Of a stretch of 64,000 nucleotides of DNA, positions 1 to 7,853 are shown in pieces. The first letter of the stretch is position 1; every line of letters starts with the position of its first letter. The stretch comes from Chryseobacterium balustinum. GTDB lineage: Bacteria > Bacteroidota > Bacteroidia > Flavobacteriales > Weeksellaceae. The notes under the pieces are model-generated. The model was not told the origin of the DNA. It worked only from the letters and a program-made list of their open reading frames with translations, and searched no databases. Both the position numbers and the translations under genes were made by a program. The stretch is from positions 34,267-98,266 of the forward strand of contig NZ_FUZE01000017.1 of the NCBI RefSeq assembly GCF_900168205.1, written 5' to 3'.

Positions 1-1
1 A

Positions 2-169
2 GATGGGGTCACTGTTTTTAATGCTAAAGGTGAAAAAGTACATCACATTAAAATTCCTGAAGACTGGACGGGAAATGTGACTTTTGGAGGGGAGAAAAAC
101 GATATTCTGTTTATTACCGCTTCAAAATCTGTTTACACATTGCAGACAAAAACAAAAGGATTGAAATAA
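2..169 (+). CDS. C-terminal end of an SMP-30/gluconolactonase-like beta-propeller protein (partial)
   Basis: The window opens inside a reading frame that continues for 55 codons to a TAA. The visible end reads GVTVFNAKGEKVHHIKIPE, then a NVTFGGEKNDILFITAS block, which is the closing blade typical of the SMP-30/gluconolactonase/LRE family (consensus around FGGxxxxxLFITA). Such enzymes hydrolyse sugar lactones or related esters. The N-terminal part, any signal peptide and the other metal ligands lie outside the window, so substrate and location cannot be judged. Confidence 0.7.
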   Translation, partial: DGVTVFNAKGEKVHHIKIPEDWTGNVTFGGEKNDILFITASKSVYTLQTKTKGLK

Positions 170-227
170 ATTAAGGTTGAGGTTTAGAACTATTTCTTTC
201 AGTCTAAACCTCAACCTCGATCTTAAA

Positions 228-1535
228 TTAATAAGCAACTTCCATTTTCACTTTCTTGCCTTTCAGCTTTTCAGTGCTCAGTTTTTTCAGTAAATCTCTT
301 ACTTTAGTTCTTGAAATAGCCACATAAGATGTTGTATCTTTTACTTCGATCAGACCTAGATCTTCTTTCTGTAATTTTCCTTTTTTCAATAAATATCCAA
401 CGATATCCACTTTGTTGACCTTGTCTTTTTTTCCTGCGCTGATATAAACCGTCTGGAATGGCGGGTTTGCAGGAACTTTAGAATATTCTTTTACAGATTC
501 TTCCGGCGTATCTTTTTTGATAAACGGAAACTTTTCATCTTCTGTCATCACCAAATAGGCAGAACCTTTTGCATTCATTCTTGCGGTACGACCGTTTCTG
601 TGAATAAAAGCGTCTTCTGTGGTCGGTAATTGATAATGAACGATCGATTCAACTTCCGGAACGTCTAAACCTCTTGCTGCCAAGTCTGTGGTGATTAAAA
701 CTCTGGCTGTATCATTTCTGAATTTCAGCAAAGCACGTTCTCTTTCGTCTTGTTCCATACCTCCGTGGAAGGTTTCTCTGGCGATGCCTTTATCTAAAAG
801 CAGATCAGCAATACGGTCAACAGTTTCTCTGTGATTACAGAAAATAAGCGTTCTTTTGTTTCCAATTTTACAAATCAAATGAAATAAAGTATCTAATTTT
901 TCCTCAGAAATTGTCATTACTTTTCTTAATTGAATATCAGGTTTATTCTCTCCTAATTTTAAGAAATCAATTACTTTTTCGTCTTTCAAGCCTGTAAACT
1001 TTGGAATTTCATCCATCGATGTTGCCGAAGTCAGCATTCTCTGGTAAAGATTGTACATATTCTCAATAATATATTCCATATCATCATGAAAACCAAGTTC
1101 TAAAGCTTTGTCAAACTCATCCAAAACCAGATTTTTTATGGTCTTTACATCAAGATTTTTGTTTCTCATATGATAAGCAACTCTTCCTGGAGTTCCGATC
1201 AATACAGCAGGAGCTTCCTTGAGATTGTTTATTTCAATCTTTTTATCGTGACCTCCGTAGCAAACAGTGACCTTAAAATCTGTTCCCATCGATTTGAAAA
1301 CCTGCTCAATCTGAAGAGCTAATTCTCTTGCCGGAACCAAAATTAAAGTCTGAATTCCCGTTGATTCTTTCTTAAGATTTCTAAGAACAGGAAACAAAAA
1401 GGCCAATGTTTTCCCTGATCCTGTAGGTGAAAGTAAAACAACATCGGTATTGTTTTCTGTAGTTTTATATGTAGTTTTCTGCATCTGATTCATATCCTGA
1501 ATCTGCAGTTTTTTGTAAATAGATTCTAATTCCAT
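228..1535 (-). CDS. DEAD-box ATP-dependent RNA helicase, DbpA-like
   Basis: A 435-residue RNA helicase. It has Walker A SPTGSGKT (36-43), motif Ia PARELA (68-73), Ib GTPGR (114-118), motif II DEFD (139-142, in place of DEAD), motif III TSAT (169-172), and the C-terminal RecA-lobe motifs TTDLAARGLDVP and HRNGRTAR. The last ~70 residues resemble the DbpA RNA-binding domain, which in E. coli targets 23S rRNA helix 92 during 50S assembly; that role is inferred here. The open frame extends 29 codons upstream into a tandem repeat, but MELESIYKKL at 1535 is the natural family start. A TAnnTTTG-type -7 element sits only 4 bases upstream of this ATG, suggesting a leaderless or nearly leaderless mRNA. 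Confidence 0.9.
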   Translation of the reverse strand: MELESIYKKLQIQDMNQMQKTTYKTTENNTDVVLLSPTGSGKTLAFLFPVLRNLKKESTGIQTLILVPARELALQIEQVFKSMGTDFKVTVCYGGHDKKIEINNLKEAPAVLIGTPGRVAYHMRNKNLDVKTIKNLVLDEFDKALELGFHDDMEYIIENMYNLYQRMLTSATSMDEIPKFTGLKDEKVIDFLKLGENKPDIQLRKVMTISEEKLDTLFHLICKIGNKRTLIFCNHRETVDRIADLLLDKGIARETFHGGMEQDERERALLKFRNDTARVLITTDLAARGLDVPEVESIVHYQLPTTEDAFIHRNGRTARMNAKGSAYLVMTEDEKFPFIKKDTPEESVKEYSKVPANPPFQTVYISAGKKDKVNKVDIVGYLLKKGKLQKEDLGLIEVKDTTSYVAISRTKVRDLLKKLSTEKLKGKKVKMEVAY

Positions 1536-1539
1536 TTTG

Positions 1540-1547
1540 CAAAGGTA
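1540..1547 (-). promoter_or_regulatory. Candidate -7 promoter element of the helicase gene
   Basis: On the minus strand this reads TACCTTTG, matching the Bacteroidetes sigma-A -7 consensus TAnnTTTG. No convincing TTG -33 box lies about 19 bases upstream. Its closeness to the ATG at 1535 would put the transcript start at or next to the start codon. Confidence 0.4.
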
Positions 1548-1600
1548 AGTTAAAAGAATTTTTGTGGAAATTATTAAATAAATTTTACAGAAATTTGCAT

Positions 1601-1680
1601 AAACACTCAAACACTCAAACACTCAAACACTCAAACACTCAAACACTCAAACACTCAAACACTCAAACACTCAAACACTC
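1601..1680. repeat. Short tandem repeat, ten perfect copies of AAACACTC
   Basis: Ten uninterrupted 8-base units fill 1601-1680, ending three bases before the thioesterase ATG at 1684 and starting 65 bases upstream of the divergent helicase start. The array occupies the place where a leader and ribosome-binding region would be expected. The unit is not a multiple of three, and the array is outside both coding regions if the chosen starts are right. Confidence 0.95.
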
Positions 1681-1683
1681 AAC

Positions 1684-2106
1684 ATGACTCCCGAAAAAAG
1701 AAAACTCATGACCGACAGTTTCAATCGTTCTGAAACGTTGAAATTCTATAAAGCCGAATTATTGGAAGTGGAAACCGATTATGTATCCATCAAAATCCCA
1801 AAAATGGAAATGATGACCCGAACTGCGGGAATGTTCAACGGGGCAATGATTGCTTCTTTGGTGGATGTTTCTTCAGGATATGCCGCGGTAAGTCATTACG
1901 AAGAAGATTGTTATGTGGTGACAGTAGAGTTGAAGGTTAATTATCTTCGTCCTGCAATGGGAGATGCGCTGGTTTCGAAAGCTTATGTAGTGAAAGGAGG
2001 TTCTAAAATCAGTGTCATCAGAACTGAAATTTATACGGTTGACGAAAACCGTACTTCAGAAAGTCATGTAGCAACCTCTTTGGTGACAATGATGAAAATT
2101 AAATAG
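1684..2106 (+). CDS. PaaI-family hotdog-fold thioesterase
   Basis: A 140-residue single-domain protein with the hotdog thioesterase signature: a central helix region MFNGAMIASLVDVSSGYAA, which matches the (H/N)GGxxAxLxD catalytic helix of PaaI-like acyl-CoA thioesterases, followed by strands VELKVNYLRPA and GGSKISVIRTEIY. It probably hydrolyses a small acyl- or aryl-CoA, but the substrate cannot be told. The size is normal. The start abuts the ten-copy AAACACTC array, so there is no ordinary ribosome-binding region. It is divergent from the helicase. Confidence 0.82.
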   Translation: MTPEKRKLMTDSFNRSETLKFYKAELLEVETDYVSIKIPKMEMMTRTAGMFNGAMIASLVDVSSGYAAVSHYEEDCYVVTVELKVNYLRPAMGDALVSKAYVVKGGSKISVIRTEIYTVDENRTSESHVATSLVTMMKIK

Positions 2107-2200
2107 ATTTACAGCAAAGAAAACTTAGTATTCATCATTAATTGAATGTGATTGGAATAAGTTTTGTTTATAAAGACCGATAATATAAAAATTAAATACT

Positions 2201-2545
2201 ATGAACTTAATCATTCGACTATTGATTACGGCTATTGTAGCTTTTTTACTCACCAAAATTTTACCGGGTGTGCATTTTGACGGTTTTTCAACGGCAATCA
2301 TTTTTGCAATTGTTTTAGGACTTTTAAATCTTATTGTAAAACCTGTTTTAAGTCTTTTTGGTTTGCCGCTTACAATTATTACTTTGGGCTTTTTTGCTTT
2401 GGTAATTAATGCTATTATTATTCTTATCGCAGATTATTTTATAGATAGTATGATGGTAGATGGTTTTTGGTGGGCGTTTATTTTTAGCATTGCGCTTTCT
2501 ATAGTGACATCACTTGCCAATTCGATGTTTTCAGATGGAGATTAA
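2201..2545 (+). CDS. Phage holin family IV-like small membrane protein
   Basis: A 114-residue, very hydrophobic protein with about four membrane spans (near 4-20, 27-47, 54-78 and 88-108). The motif LLNLIVKPVLSLFGLPLTI with a following TLGFFALVINA segment is characteristic of the chromosomal family annotated as mycobacterial-type four-helix phage holin (superfamily IV, formerly DUF360). There is no phage context, so it is better read as a conserved bacterial inner-membrane protein of unknown role. A terminator follows at 2567. Confidence 0.8.
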   Translation: MNLIIRLLITAIVAFLLTKILPGVHFDGFSTAIIFAIVLGLLNLIVKPVLSLFGLPLTIITLGFFALVINAIIILIADYFIDSMMVDGFWWAFIFSIALSIVTSLANSMFSDGD

Positions 2546-2566
2546 TTAAATTAAATTCTTAAAAAT

Positions 2567-2602
2567 AAAAAAGTGGAAATTCAAAAGATTTCCACTTTTT
2601 TT
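2567..2602 (+). terminator. Rho-independent terminator after the holin-like gene
   Basis: A hairpin with arms AAAGTGGAAAT and ATTTCCACTTT around a short loop, followed by a T run. It ends 2201-2545. The rest of 2603-2807 is extremely AT-rich with stacked TTAA motifs and shows no gene. Confidence 0.8.
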
Positions 2603-2807
2603 ATGAGATAGAGTATTCTTAAGATTTAAAAATGAATATTGTGGGGTTTGTGTGGTAATTTGAAATGAAGATAATGCTATGATATCCGATTATTATTATT
2701 ATAGTATTAATTAATTAATTAATTTTTAATAATTCATAAATAATTAAAAATTGGTAAGTATTTTGTATTTAAAAATTAATATTTTTAAAATATATTTATT
2801 AGTAAAT

Positions 2808-2815
2808 TATTTTTG
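2808..2815 (+). promoter_or_regulatory. Candidate -7 promoter element of the T9SS cargo gene
   Basis: TATTTTTG matches TAnnTTTG and lies 33 bases before the ATG at 2848. No clear -33 TTG is present, and the surrounding AT-rich sequence makes chance matches more likely. Confidence 0.35.
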
Positions 2816-2847
2816 ATTAATTAATAATTTATTTACACCAAATTTCC

Positions 2848-5800
2848 ATGACAAAATATTTACAGATTTACCTACTGTTGATCAGTTGTTATGCCTTTTC
2901 TCAGGCTCCCATCAATGTAAAAGTAAAAGACGCTTTTGGGAATGAAAATTTTCATGTAACATGTACCAATGATCTTGACGCCAATGGCTGTATTCCGCTT
3001 CATGTAGAATACCCGGAGCTGAAACAAACTACAACGTACCAGCTTACGCAGGGAACGTATGACCCACCAATCCCTTTGAATCAGGGAACGGCACTGAATG
3101 CTAATTTTGACGATTTATTTACGACAAAAGTAGATTTACCGTTTAAATTTTGTTTTTTTAATCAATATTTTGAATCTGTCGTCATTGGTTCAAACGGAAT
3201 GGTCACGTTTGATCTGAATCAGCAGGGAAATATCAATTATCCCAATGTGCTTTGGCAAAATCCTGATCCGAGTTTGCCTAAAAATTCTATTTTCGGGGTA
3301 TATCACGACATGGTTTTTTCTGCTTCAGACACATCAGAAATTTACTATTCTACAGTGGGAACTGCACCTTACAGAAAGTTTGTCATCAGTTATTATGACG
3401 GAAGAGTTGCCGGTTGTACCGATCGCTCTTCATCACAAATTGTTTTACATGAAACCACCAATATTGTGGAAGTTTTTGTAGATAAAAAATTGACACCCTG
3501 CCCAACCAGAAAGTTTGAAAATGCTTTGATAGGAATTATAAATGATACGGGAACTGTAGGATATTCTCCGGCTTCAAGAAATACCGGAAATTGGCAGGCT
3601 TTGCAGGAATCATGGAAGTTTACTCCCAATGGAAGTGCAATTCAGCCAACCGTAACGTGGACCAATTCAGCAGGACAAACCGTGGGAACAGGAATTCAGG
3701 CTACTTTGTGTCCTACGCAGAATGAAGTTTATACCGCCAATGTTGTTTTTAATATTTGTGGAAATAGTAATTTAACGTTAACTGATGATTTCACTCTTGA
3801 TTTTGATCCTTCTTATCCTATTTCAAGAAATTATACTCAAGATTTTTGTGGAAACGCTCCCATTCAGCTTAATTTAAATGATTTTAAGCCTAATGTAACC
3901 TCACAAAATCCGGCGAATTTTAATTTTACTTTTTATCAGACTTTAGCTGATGCGCAAAATAATCAGAATAGTATTTCTACAACTTACTCGTTGAATGCTA
4001 ATAAAGTTTTGTACGTCAGAATTCAGAATCCTAATGTTCCCGGATGTTTTAGAGTGTCGGTTCTTACCTTAAATTTCCTTACCAAAAATCTTTTGACGGA
4101 TAGTATTTTACTTTGCGATACTAACAACGATGGAATTGAACAGAATTATGATTTAAGTTTCTTAAACAGTCAGCTTTTTCCTGCAGGAACATCTGGATTT
4201 TCATATTTTTTGTCTCAGGCGAATGCTCAAAATAATACGAATGCCGTAACCACGGCAAATATTACAACGAATGCAAAACTTTGGATAAGATTACAGGATG
4301 CAGAATGTACTTATATTCTCGGACCTGTAAGTTTCACTTTCCAACCGGGAGTGAATGCCAATTCACCTATTAATTTTTCGTTCACAATATGTGACATTAA
4401 TGCAGATAATAACGAACCTTTTGATTTTGCTTTAAATATTGGACCTTTAATTACGACACAGCCAGGAGTCACTTTTACGGTTTATCAAACTTTTTTGGAA
4501 GCCTATAATAATTCCGGAACGGTAATAGGAACGATTAAAGAAGGGCAGTACACGGTTTACATCAGAGTTCAGATTCCGGGAGGTTGCTTTGCTGTAGTTA
4601 CCGTTAACTTAAATATCACCTTTACTAAGATTCTGGTTAATGATAAAAATGAATATATCTGCTTCAACGGAACTGATGATATTACTGTTAATCTTCAGAC
4701 CCTTTCTGCAAATATGCTTATTGCTCCGTCAACGGTTCCTGTTACAGAATTTTATGACAATTATTCAGCGGCTTTAGATGGAATAAATCCTATTTCACCC
4801 ACGCAAACGATTACAGAAAACGGAAACTTTGTAAGCAAAACATTTTATGTCCGGTTTGAGCAAAGTGAAACCTGTTATACCATTAAAGCGATTAATGTTC
4901 ATTTGGTTCATCCGGTTATTGTAGATTCTAATTTTACGGTGTGTGATTTTAATAATGATAATGCGGAAGTTGTTTCCTTAGCTCAGTTTTCGGGAGCGAT
5001 TATCGGAAATCAGAACGCAACCACAACTTTCTATCTAACACAAGCTGATGCTCAGAACGGAAACAATCCTGTAACGAGTATAAATGTTGTAGGTACTAGA
5101 CAGCTTTTCGTGAAGATCAATTCTTACAATTGTACTCAGATCTATCCGGTGACCATTAGTTTGGTATCAACTCCTGCTGTAAGTAATGTTGTGAATATTA
5201 ACCTTATTAATATTTGTGATAACAATAATGATGGAGTAGAGTTGTATAACCTTGTGTTGGCTCAACCTCAAATTTATAGCGGTTCCAATGTTACATTTAC
5301 CTATTATACTTCATATAATTCTGCGACTCATGCTTTTTCAGGAGCAATTACCAATCCTGGACAATTTCCGGTTCAGGGAAGCGCAACGGTTTATGTGAAA
5401 GTAAAATTTAATAATAATGAATGTTTTTCTGCATCACAATTGAATATTCAGATGACCTTTTTACCAGTAATTGTGCTAAAGAATGCTGTTTTAAATACGT
5501 GTGATGAAGATTTTAATCTAAATGAGACCTTCCAGCTGAATGATGCGGTTTCTCAAATGTTTTTACCTTCTCAGAATACGTATCCGCTTTCTGATATGAC
5601 GATTACTTATTACAATACTTTAGCACAAGCCAATGCAGGAGTTCCTTCTACTCAGATTGGGAACAGTATTGTAACAACAGTTTCTACGGTTCAGGTTTGG
5701 GCAAGATTTCAATCGAAAACAAATGGTTGCTTTTCTGTAGCGCCTATTGAATTGAATACATACTTTCCTCCAAAAGCAATTAATTCAACGATAACAGTTT

Positions 5801-7047
5801 GTGATGATAATCTTGATGGTGTTTATGAAGTCAATCTGATGAATTATACCAATCTTTATGTAGATATTCCGAATACAATTAATACTTTCACCTTCTATCT
5901 TACTCAAAGTGATGCACAAAACGGGACAAACCCAATTGTCAATCCACAAAGCTTTACGGAAAACCCTTTTCCACAGCAGATTTGGGTAAAAGTGATGAAT
6001 ATTCCTGGATGTGATGATATCGCAACGATTAATTTTATCATCGGAACTAAAGTCGTGCTTCAAAATTCCGGTCCATTCCTTCTCAATAATGTCTGCGATA
6101 CCTTAAATGATGGAATAGAAAATGTAAATCTTACCCAGTATGAATCACAGATTTTCTCAGGGACTAATGCTTCTTTTACTTATTATGCTTCTTTAGCTGA
6201 TTTAAATTCAGGAACGAATGCCATTGCAAATCCCGCGAGTTATCCTTTTAATCAAAATTTAGGGTCAGATATTGTGTATGTGAGAGTAAGTGTTCCAGGA
6301 TTATGCCCTGAAATAGCAACCATTAAAATATCGCTTAAGAAGGTTCCTATTTTTGAGATCCCAACTCAATATTTCTGTCCGGATGCAACATTCAGCTATA
6401 CTTTAAAAGTAGAAGGATTTAATATTATAAGTTACGTCTGGACAAATCCTACGGGGCAAATTGTTTCCACTACCGATACGGTTGTTAATATGAATCTGGT
6501 TGGAACCTATTCAGTTACCGTAACTGCAGATAACGGATGTTCTTACACTGCGACTTTTGAAGCAAAATATTATGATGTTCCGGTTATTCAGAATATGATT
6601 GCGAGTGGTAATACTTATACAATAATTGCTACCGGTTCGCAGCCAATCCTCTATTCAATTGACGGAATTAATTGGCAGGCAACAAATGTTTTCTATAATT
6701 TACCAACAGGAATTACAACATTCTATGTAAAATATGTGGAAGGTAAATGTATTGTAAAACAGGATGGTGTTATTTTAGATATCAAAAATGCAATTACACC
6801 AAACGGAGATGGGCAAAATGATAAATGGATCATCAGGAACCTTCATGTTTTCGGAGCCAAAATGACCAATGTAAAAGTATTTGACCGTTATCAATATCTG
6901 ATTTTTGAGCAAAATACAAATACCCAAATCGTCTGGGACGGAACCATCGCGGGAAGAGCAATACCAACTTCGAGCTATTGGTATGTGATTACACTTCCGG
7001 ATGGAAGAACATTTACGGGCTGGGTACTTGTGAAGAATAATAATTAA
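2848..7047 (+). CDS. Large secreted protein with type B T9SS sorting domain (gliding-motility-associated C-terminal domain)
   Basis: A 1399-residue secreted protein. Residues 1-20 are a Sec signal peptide (MTKYLQIYLLLISCYAFSQA). An N-terminal beta domain (about 30-250) is followed by about seven modules of roughly 90 residues, each opening with an acidic motif such as CDTNNDGIE, CDFNNDNAE or CDDNLDGVY, which may bind calcium. Many contain a TFYLTQxDAQNG-like stretch. The end, from ITPNGDGQNDKW through the VWDG and GWVLVKNNN strands, is the type B T9SS sorting domain (CHU_C/TIGR04131 type) that directs export through the outer membrane and attachment to the cell surface. An adhesin or surface-filament role is likely but unproven. 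The gene is single, flanked by terminators. Confidence 0.92.
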   Translation: MTKYLQIYLLLISCYAFSQAPINVKVKDAFGNENFHVTCTNDLDANGCIPLHVEYPELKQTTTYQLTQGTYDPPIPLNQGTALNANFDDLFTTKVDLPFKFCFFNQYFESVVIGSNGMVTFDLNQQGNINYPNVLWQNPDPSLPKNSIFGVYHDMVFSASDTSEIYYSTVGTAPYRKFVISYYDGRVAGCTDRSSSQIVLHETTNIVEVFVDKKLTPCPTRKFENALIGIINDTGTVGYSPASRNTGNWQALQESWKFTPNGSAIQPTVTWTNSAGQTVGTGIQATLCPTQNEVYTANVVFNICGNSNLTLTDDFTLDFDPSYPISRNYTQDFCGNAPIQLNLNDFKPNVTSQNPANFNFTFYQTLADAQNNQNSISTTYSLNANKVLYVRIQNPNVPGCFRVSVLTLNFLTKNLLTDSILLCDTNNDGIEQNYDLSFLNSQLFPAGTSGFSYFLSQANAQNNTNAVTTANITTNAKLWIRLQDAECTYILGPVSFTFQPGVNANSPINFSFTICDINADNNEPFDFALNIGPLITTQPGVTFTVYQTFLEAYNNSGTVIGTIKEGQYTVYIRVQIPGGCFAVVTVNLNITFTKILVNDKNEYICFNGTDDITVNLQTLSANMLIAPSTVPVTEFYDNYSAALDGINPISPTQTITENGNFVSKTFYVRFEQSETCYTIKAINVHLVHPVIVDSNFTVCDFNNDNAEVVSLAQFSGAIIGNQNATTTFYLTQADAQNGNNPVTSINVVGTRQLFVKINSYNCTQIYPVTISLVSTPAVSNVVNINLINICDNNNDGVELYNLVLAQPQIYSGSNVTFTYYTSYNSATHAFSGAITNPGQFPVQGSATVYVKVKFNNNECFSASQLNIQMTFLPVIVLKNAVLNTCDEDFNLNETFQLNDAVSQMFLPSQNTYPLSDMTITYYNTLAQANAGVPSTQIGNSIVTTVSTVQVWARFQSKTNGCFSVAPIELNTYFPPKAINSTITVCDDNLDGVYEVNLMNYTNLYVDIPNTINTFTFYLTQSDAQNGTNPIVNPQSFTENPFPQQIWVKVMNIPGCDDIATINFIIGTKVVLQNSGPFLLNNVCDTLNDGIENVNLTQYESQIFSGTNASFTYYASLADLNSGTNAIANPASYPFNQNLGSDIVYVRVSVPGLCPEIATIKISLKKVPIFEIPTQYFCPDATFSYTLKVEGFNIISYVWTNPTGQIVSTTDTVVNMNLVGTYSVTVTADNGCSYTATFEAKYYDVPVIQNMIASGNTYTIIATGSQPILYSIDGINWQATNVFYNLPTGITTFYVKYVEGKCIVKQDGVILDIKNAITPNGDGQNDKWIIRNLHVFGAKMTNVKVFDRYQYLIFEQNTNTQIVWDGTIAGRAIPTSSYWYVITLPDGRTFTGWVLVKNNN

Positions 7048-7064
7048 AATCTTTTGAATAAGAA

Positions 7065-7100
7065 TAACTACCTCATTGAAATTCAATGAGGTAGTTTCTT
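7065..7100 (+). terminator. Terminator after the T9SS cargo gene
   Basis: Fifteen-base arms (AACTACCTCATTGAA and its complement) are directly apposed and followed by a T-rich stretch. The stem is long and perfect and sits 18 bases after the stop codon. Confidence 0.82.
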
Positions 7101-7131
7101 TCTGCAGAAATATTGATTAGATAATTACTTT

Positions 7132-7200
7132 GTTTGTCATTCCGTAGGAATCTCAACAATAATTTAAAAATATCGCTTAGATTCCTACAGAATGACAAAC
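7132..7200. repeat. Dispersed palindromic repeat, copy 1 (GTTTGTCATTCCG...CGGAATGACAAA family)
   Basis: Two 22-base arms (7132-7153 and 7179-7200) pair with one mismatch around a 25-base centre. The same element, with the same internal CTCAAC and GCTTAGATTCC borders, recurs at 43158-43228. It looks like a non-autonomous, REP-like intergenic palindrome of the kind common in flavobacterial genomes. The remainder of 7201-7428 contains no gene that I can recognise. Confidence 0.8.
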
Positions 7201-7275
7201 TCTGAGTAAAGTTTGAAAAGGAATTCCATCATACAGTATATTTTCTCATTTGATTTGCACGAGTTTTCTAATTTG

Positions 7276-7296
7276 AATATCTTTAAAACCACAAAA
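7276..7296. repeat. Direct repeat, left copy (21 bases)
   Basis: The 21-base sequence beginning AATATCTTTAAAACCAC is repeated exactly at 7795-7815, the end of the following membrane-protein gene. Upstream context is also TTT plus one mismatch. The two copies bracket about 500 bases containing the gene 7429-7845. Confidence 0.85.
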
Positions 7297-7428
7297 TTTA
7301 AAACTATAAAAGCTGGATTGTAATTATATCTATTTTATGCATATAGTTGCAATAATTCAAAAGAAAAAAAGTTTAAACATCCTACTTAAGTTTAAAATAA
7401 TAAATTTACAAATTAGTAACGACCTTTT

Positions 7429-7845
7429 ATGAAAACCCTCTTTAAAAAGCAACTTTTTATTCTTTTTAATCTGCCTATATTGATATTTATAATTCTGTTG
7501 TTTTTTATAAATAAAGATACAACAGATACAATAGGTTTTAACAGAAAAATAGGATGGAATATTTGGGATAAATACCTAGGGAATTCATTATATAATTTTT
7601 CAGTTTTTGTGATTACTTATTTTACTTATATTTTAGGTTATTTTATTATTGCCTTAATTAGAAGATCAACAAATTTATATTTGTCATTGATACATTTTAC
7701 ACTCTCCATAATCAATCTTATCTTATTGTTTATCAATCCACAATATTACATACTCATCCCTATATCGATAATTTGTTTTATAATTTTCATTTTTAATATC
7801 TTTAAAACCACAAAAAAACAATCAACGATCATCAAAAAACCATAA
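7429..7845 (+). CDS. Small membrane protein of unknown function
   Basis: A 138-residue protein with about four hydrophobic segments (near 9-27, 55-76, 82-103 and 108-127) and a basic tail. I do not recognise a family. It ends nine bases before hutU and could be co-transcribed with it, but nothing links it to histidine breakdown. Its last coding segment (encoding NIFKTTK) is one copy of a 21-base direct repeat whose other copy lies upstream at 7276, so the gene appears to sit inside a duplicated or inserted stretch of the hutU leader. Confidence 0.6.
   Translation: MKTLFKKQLFILFNLPILIFIILLFFINKDTTDTIGFNRKIGWNIWDKYLGNSLYNFSVFVITYFTYILGYFIIALIRRSTNLYLSLIHFTLSIINLILLFINPQYYILIPISIICFIIFIFNIFKTTKKQSTIIKKP
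7795..7815. repeat. Direct repeat, right copy (21 bases)
   Basis: Exact second copy of the sequence at 7276-7296. It overlaps the last codons of the small membrane-protein gene and lies 39 bases upstream of the hutU start. Confidence 0.85.
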
Positions 7846-7853
7846 ACTATATA

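Noticed and set aside
1536..1622. N-terminal extension of the helicase frame
   Set aside because: It runs through the promoter region into the AAACACTC array; the family start at 1535 is a better fit.
2201..2545. Prophage remnant suggested by the holin-like protein
   Set aside because: The protein belongs to a chromosomal family of holin-like membrane proteins, and no other phage gene is present.
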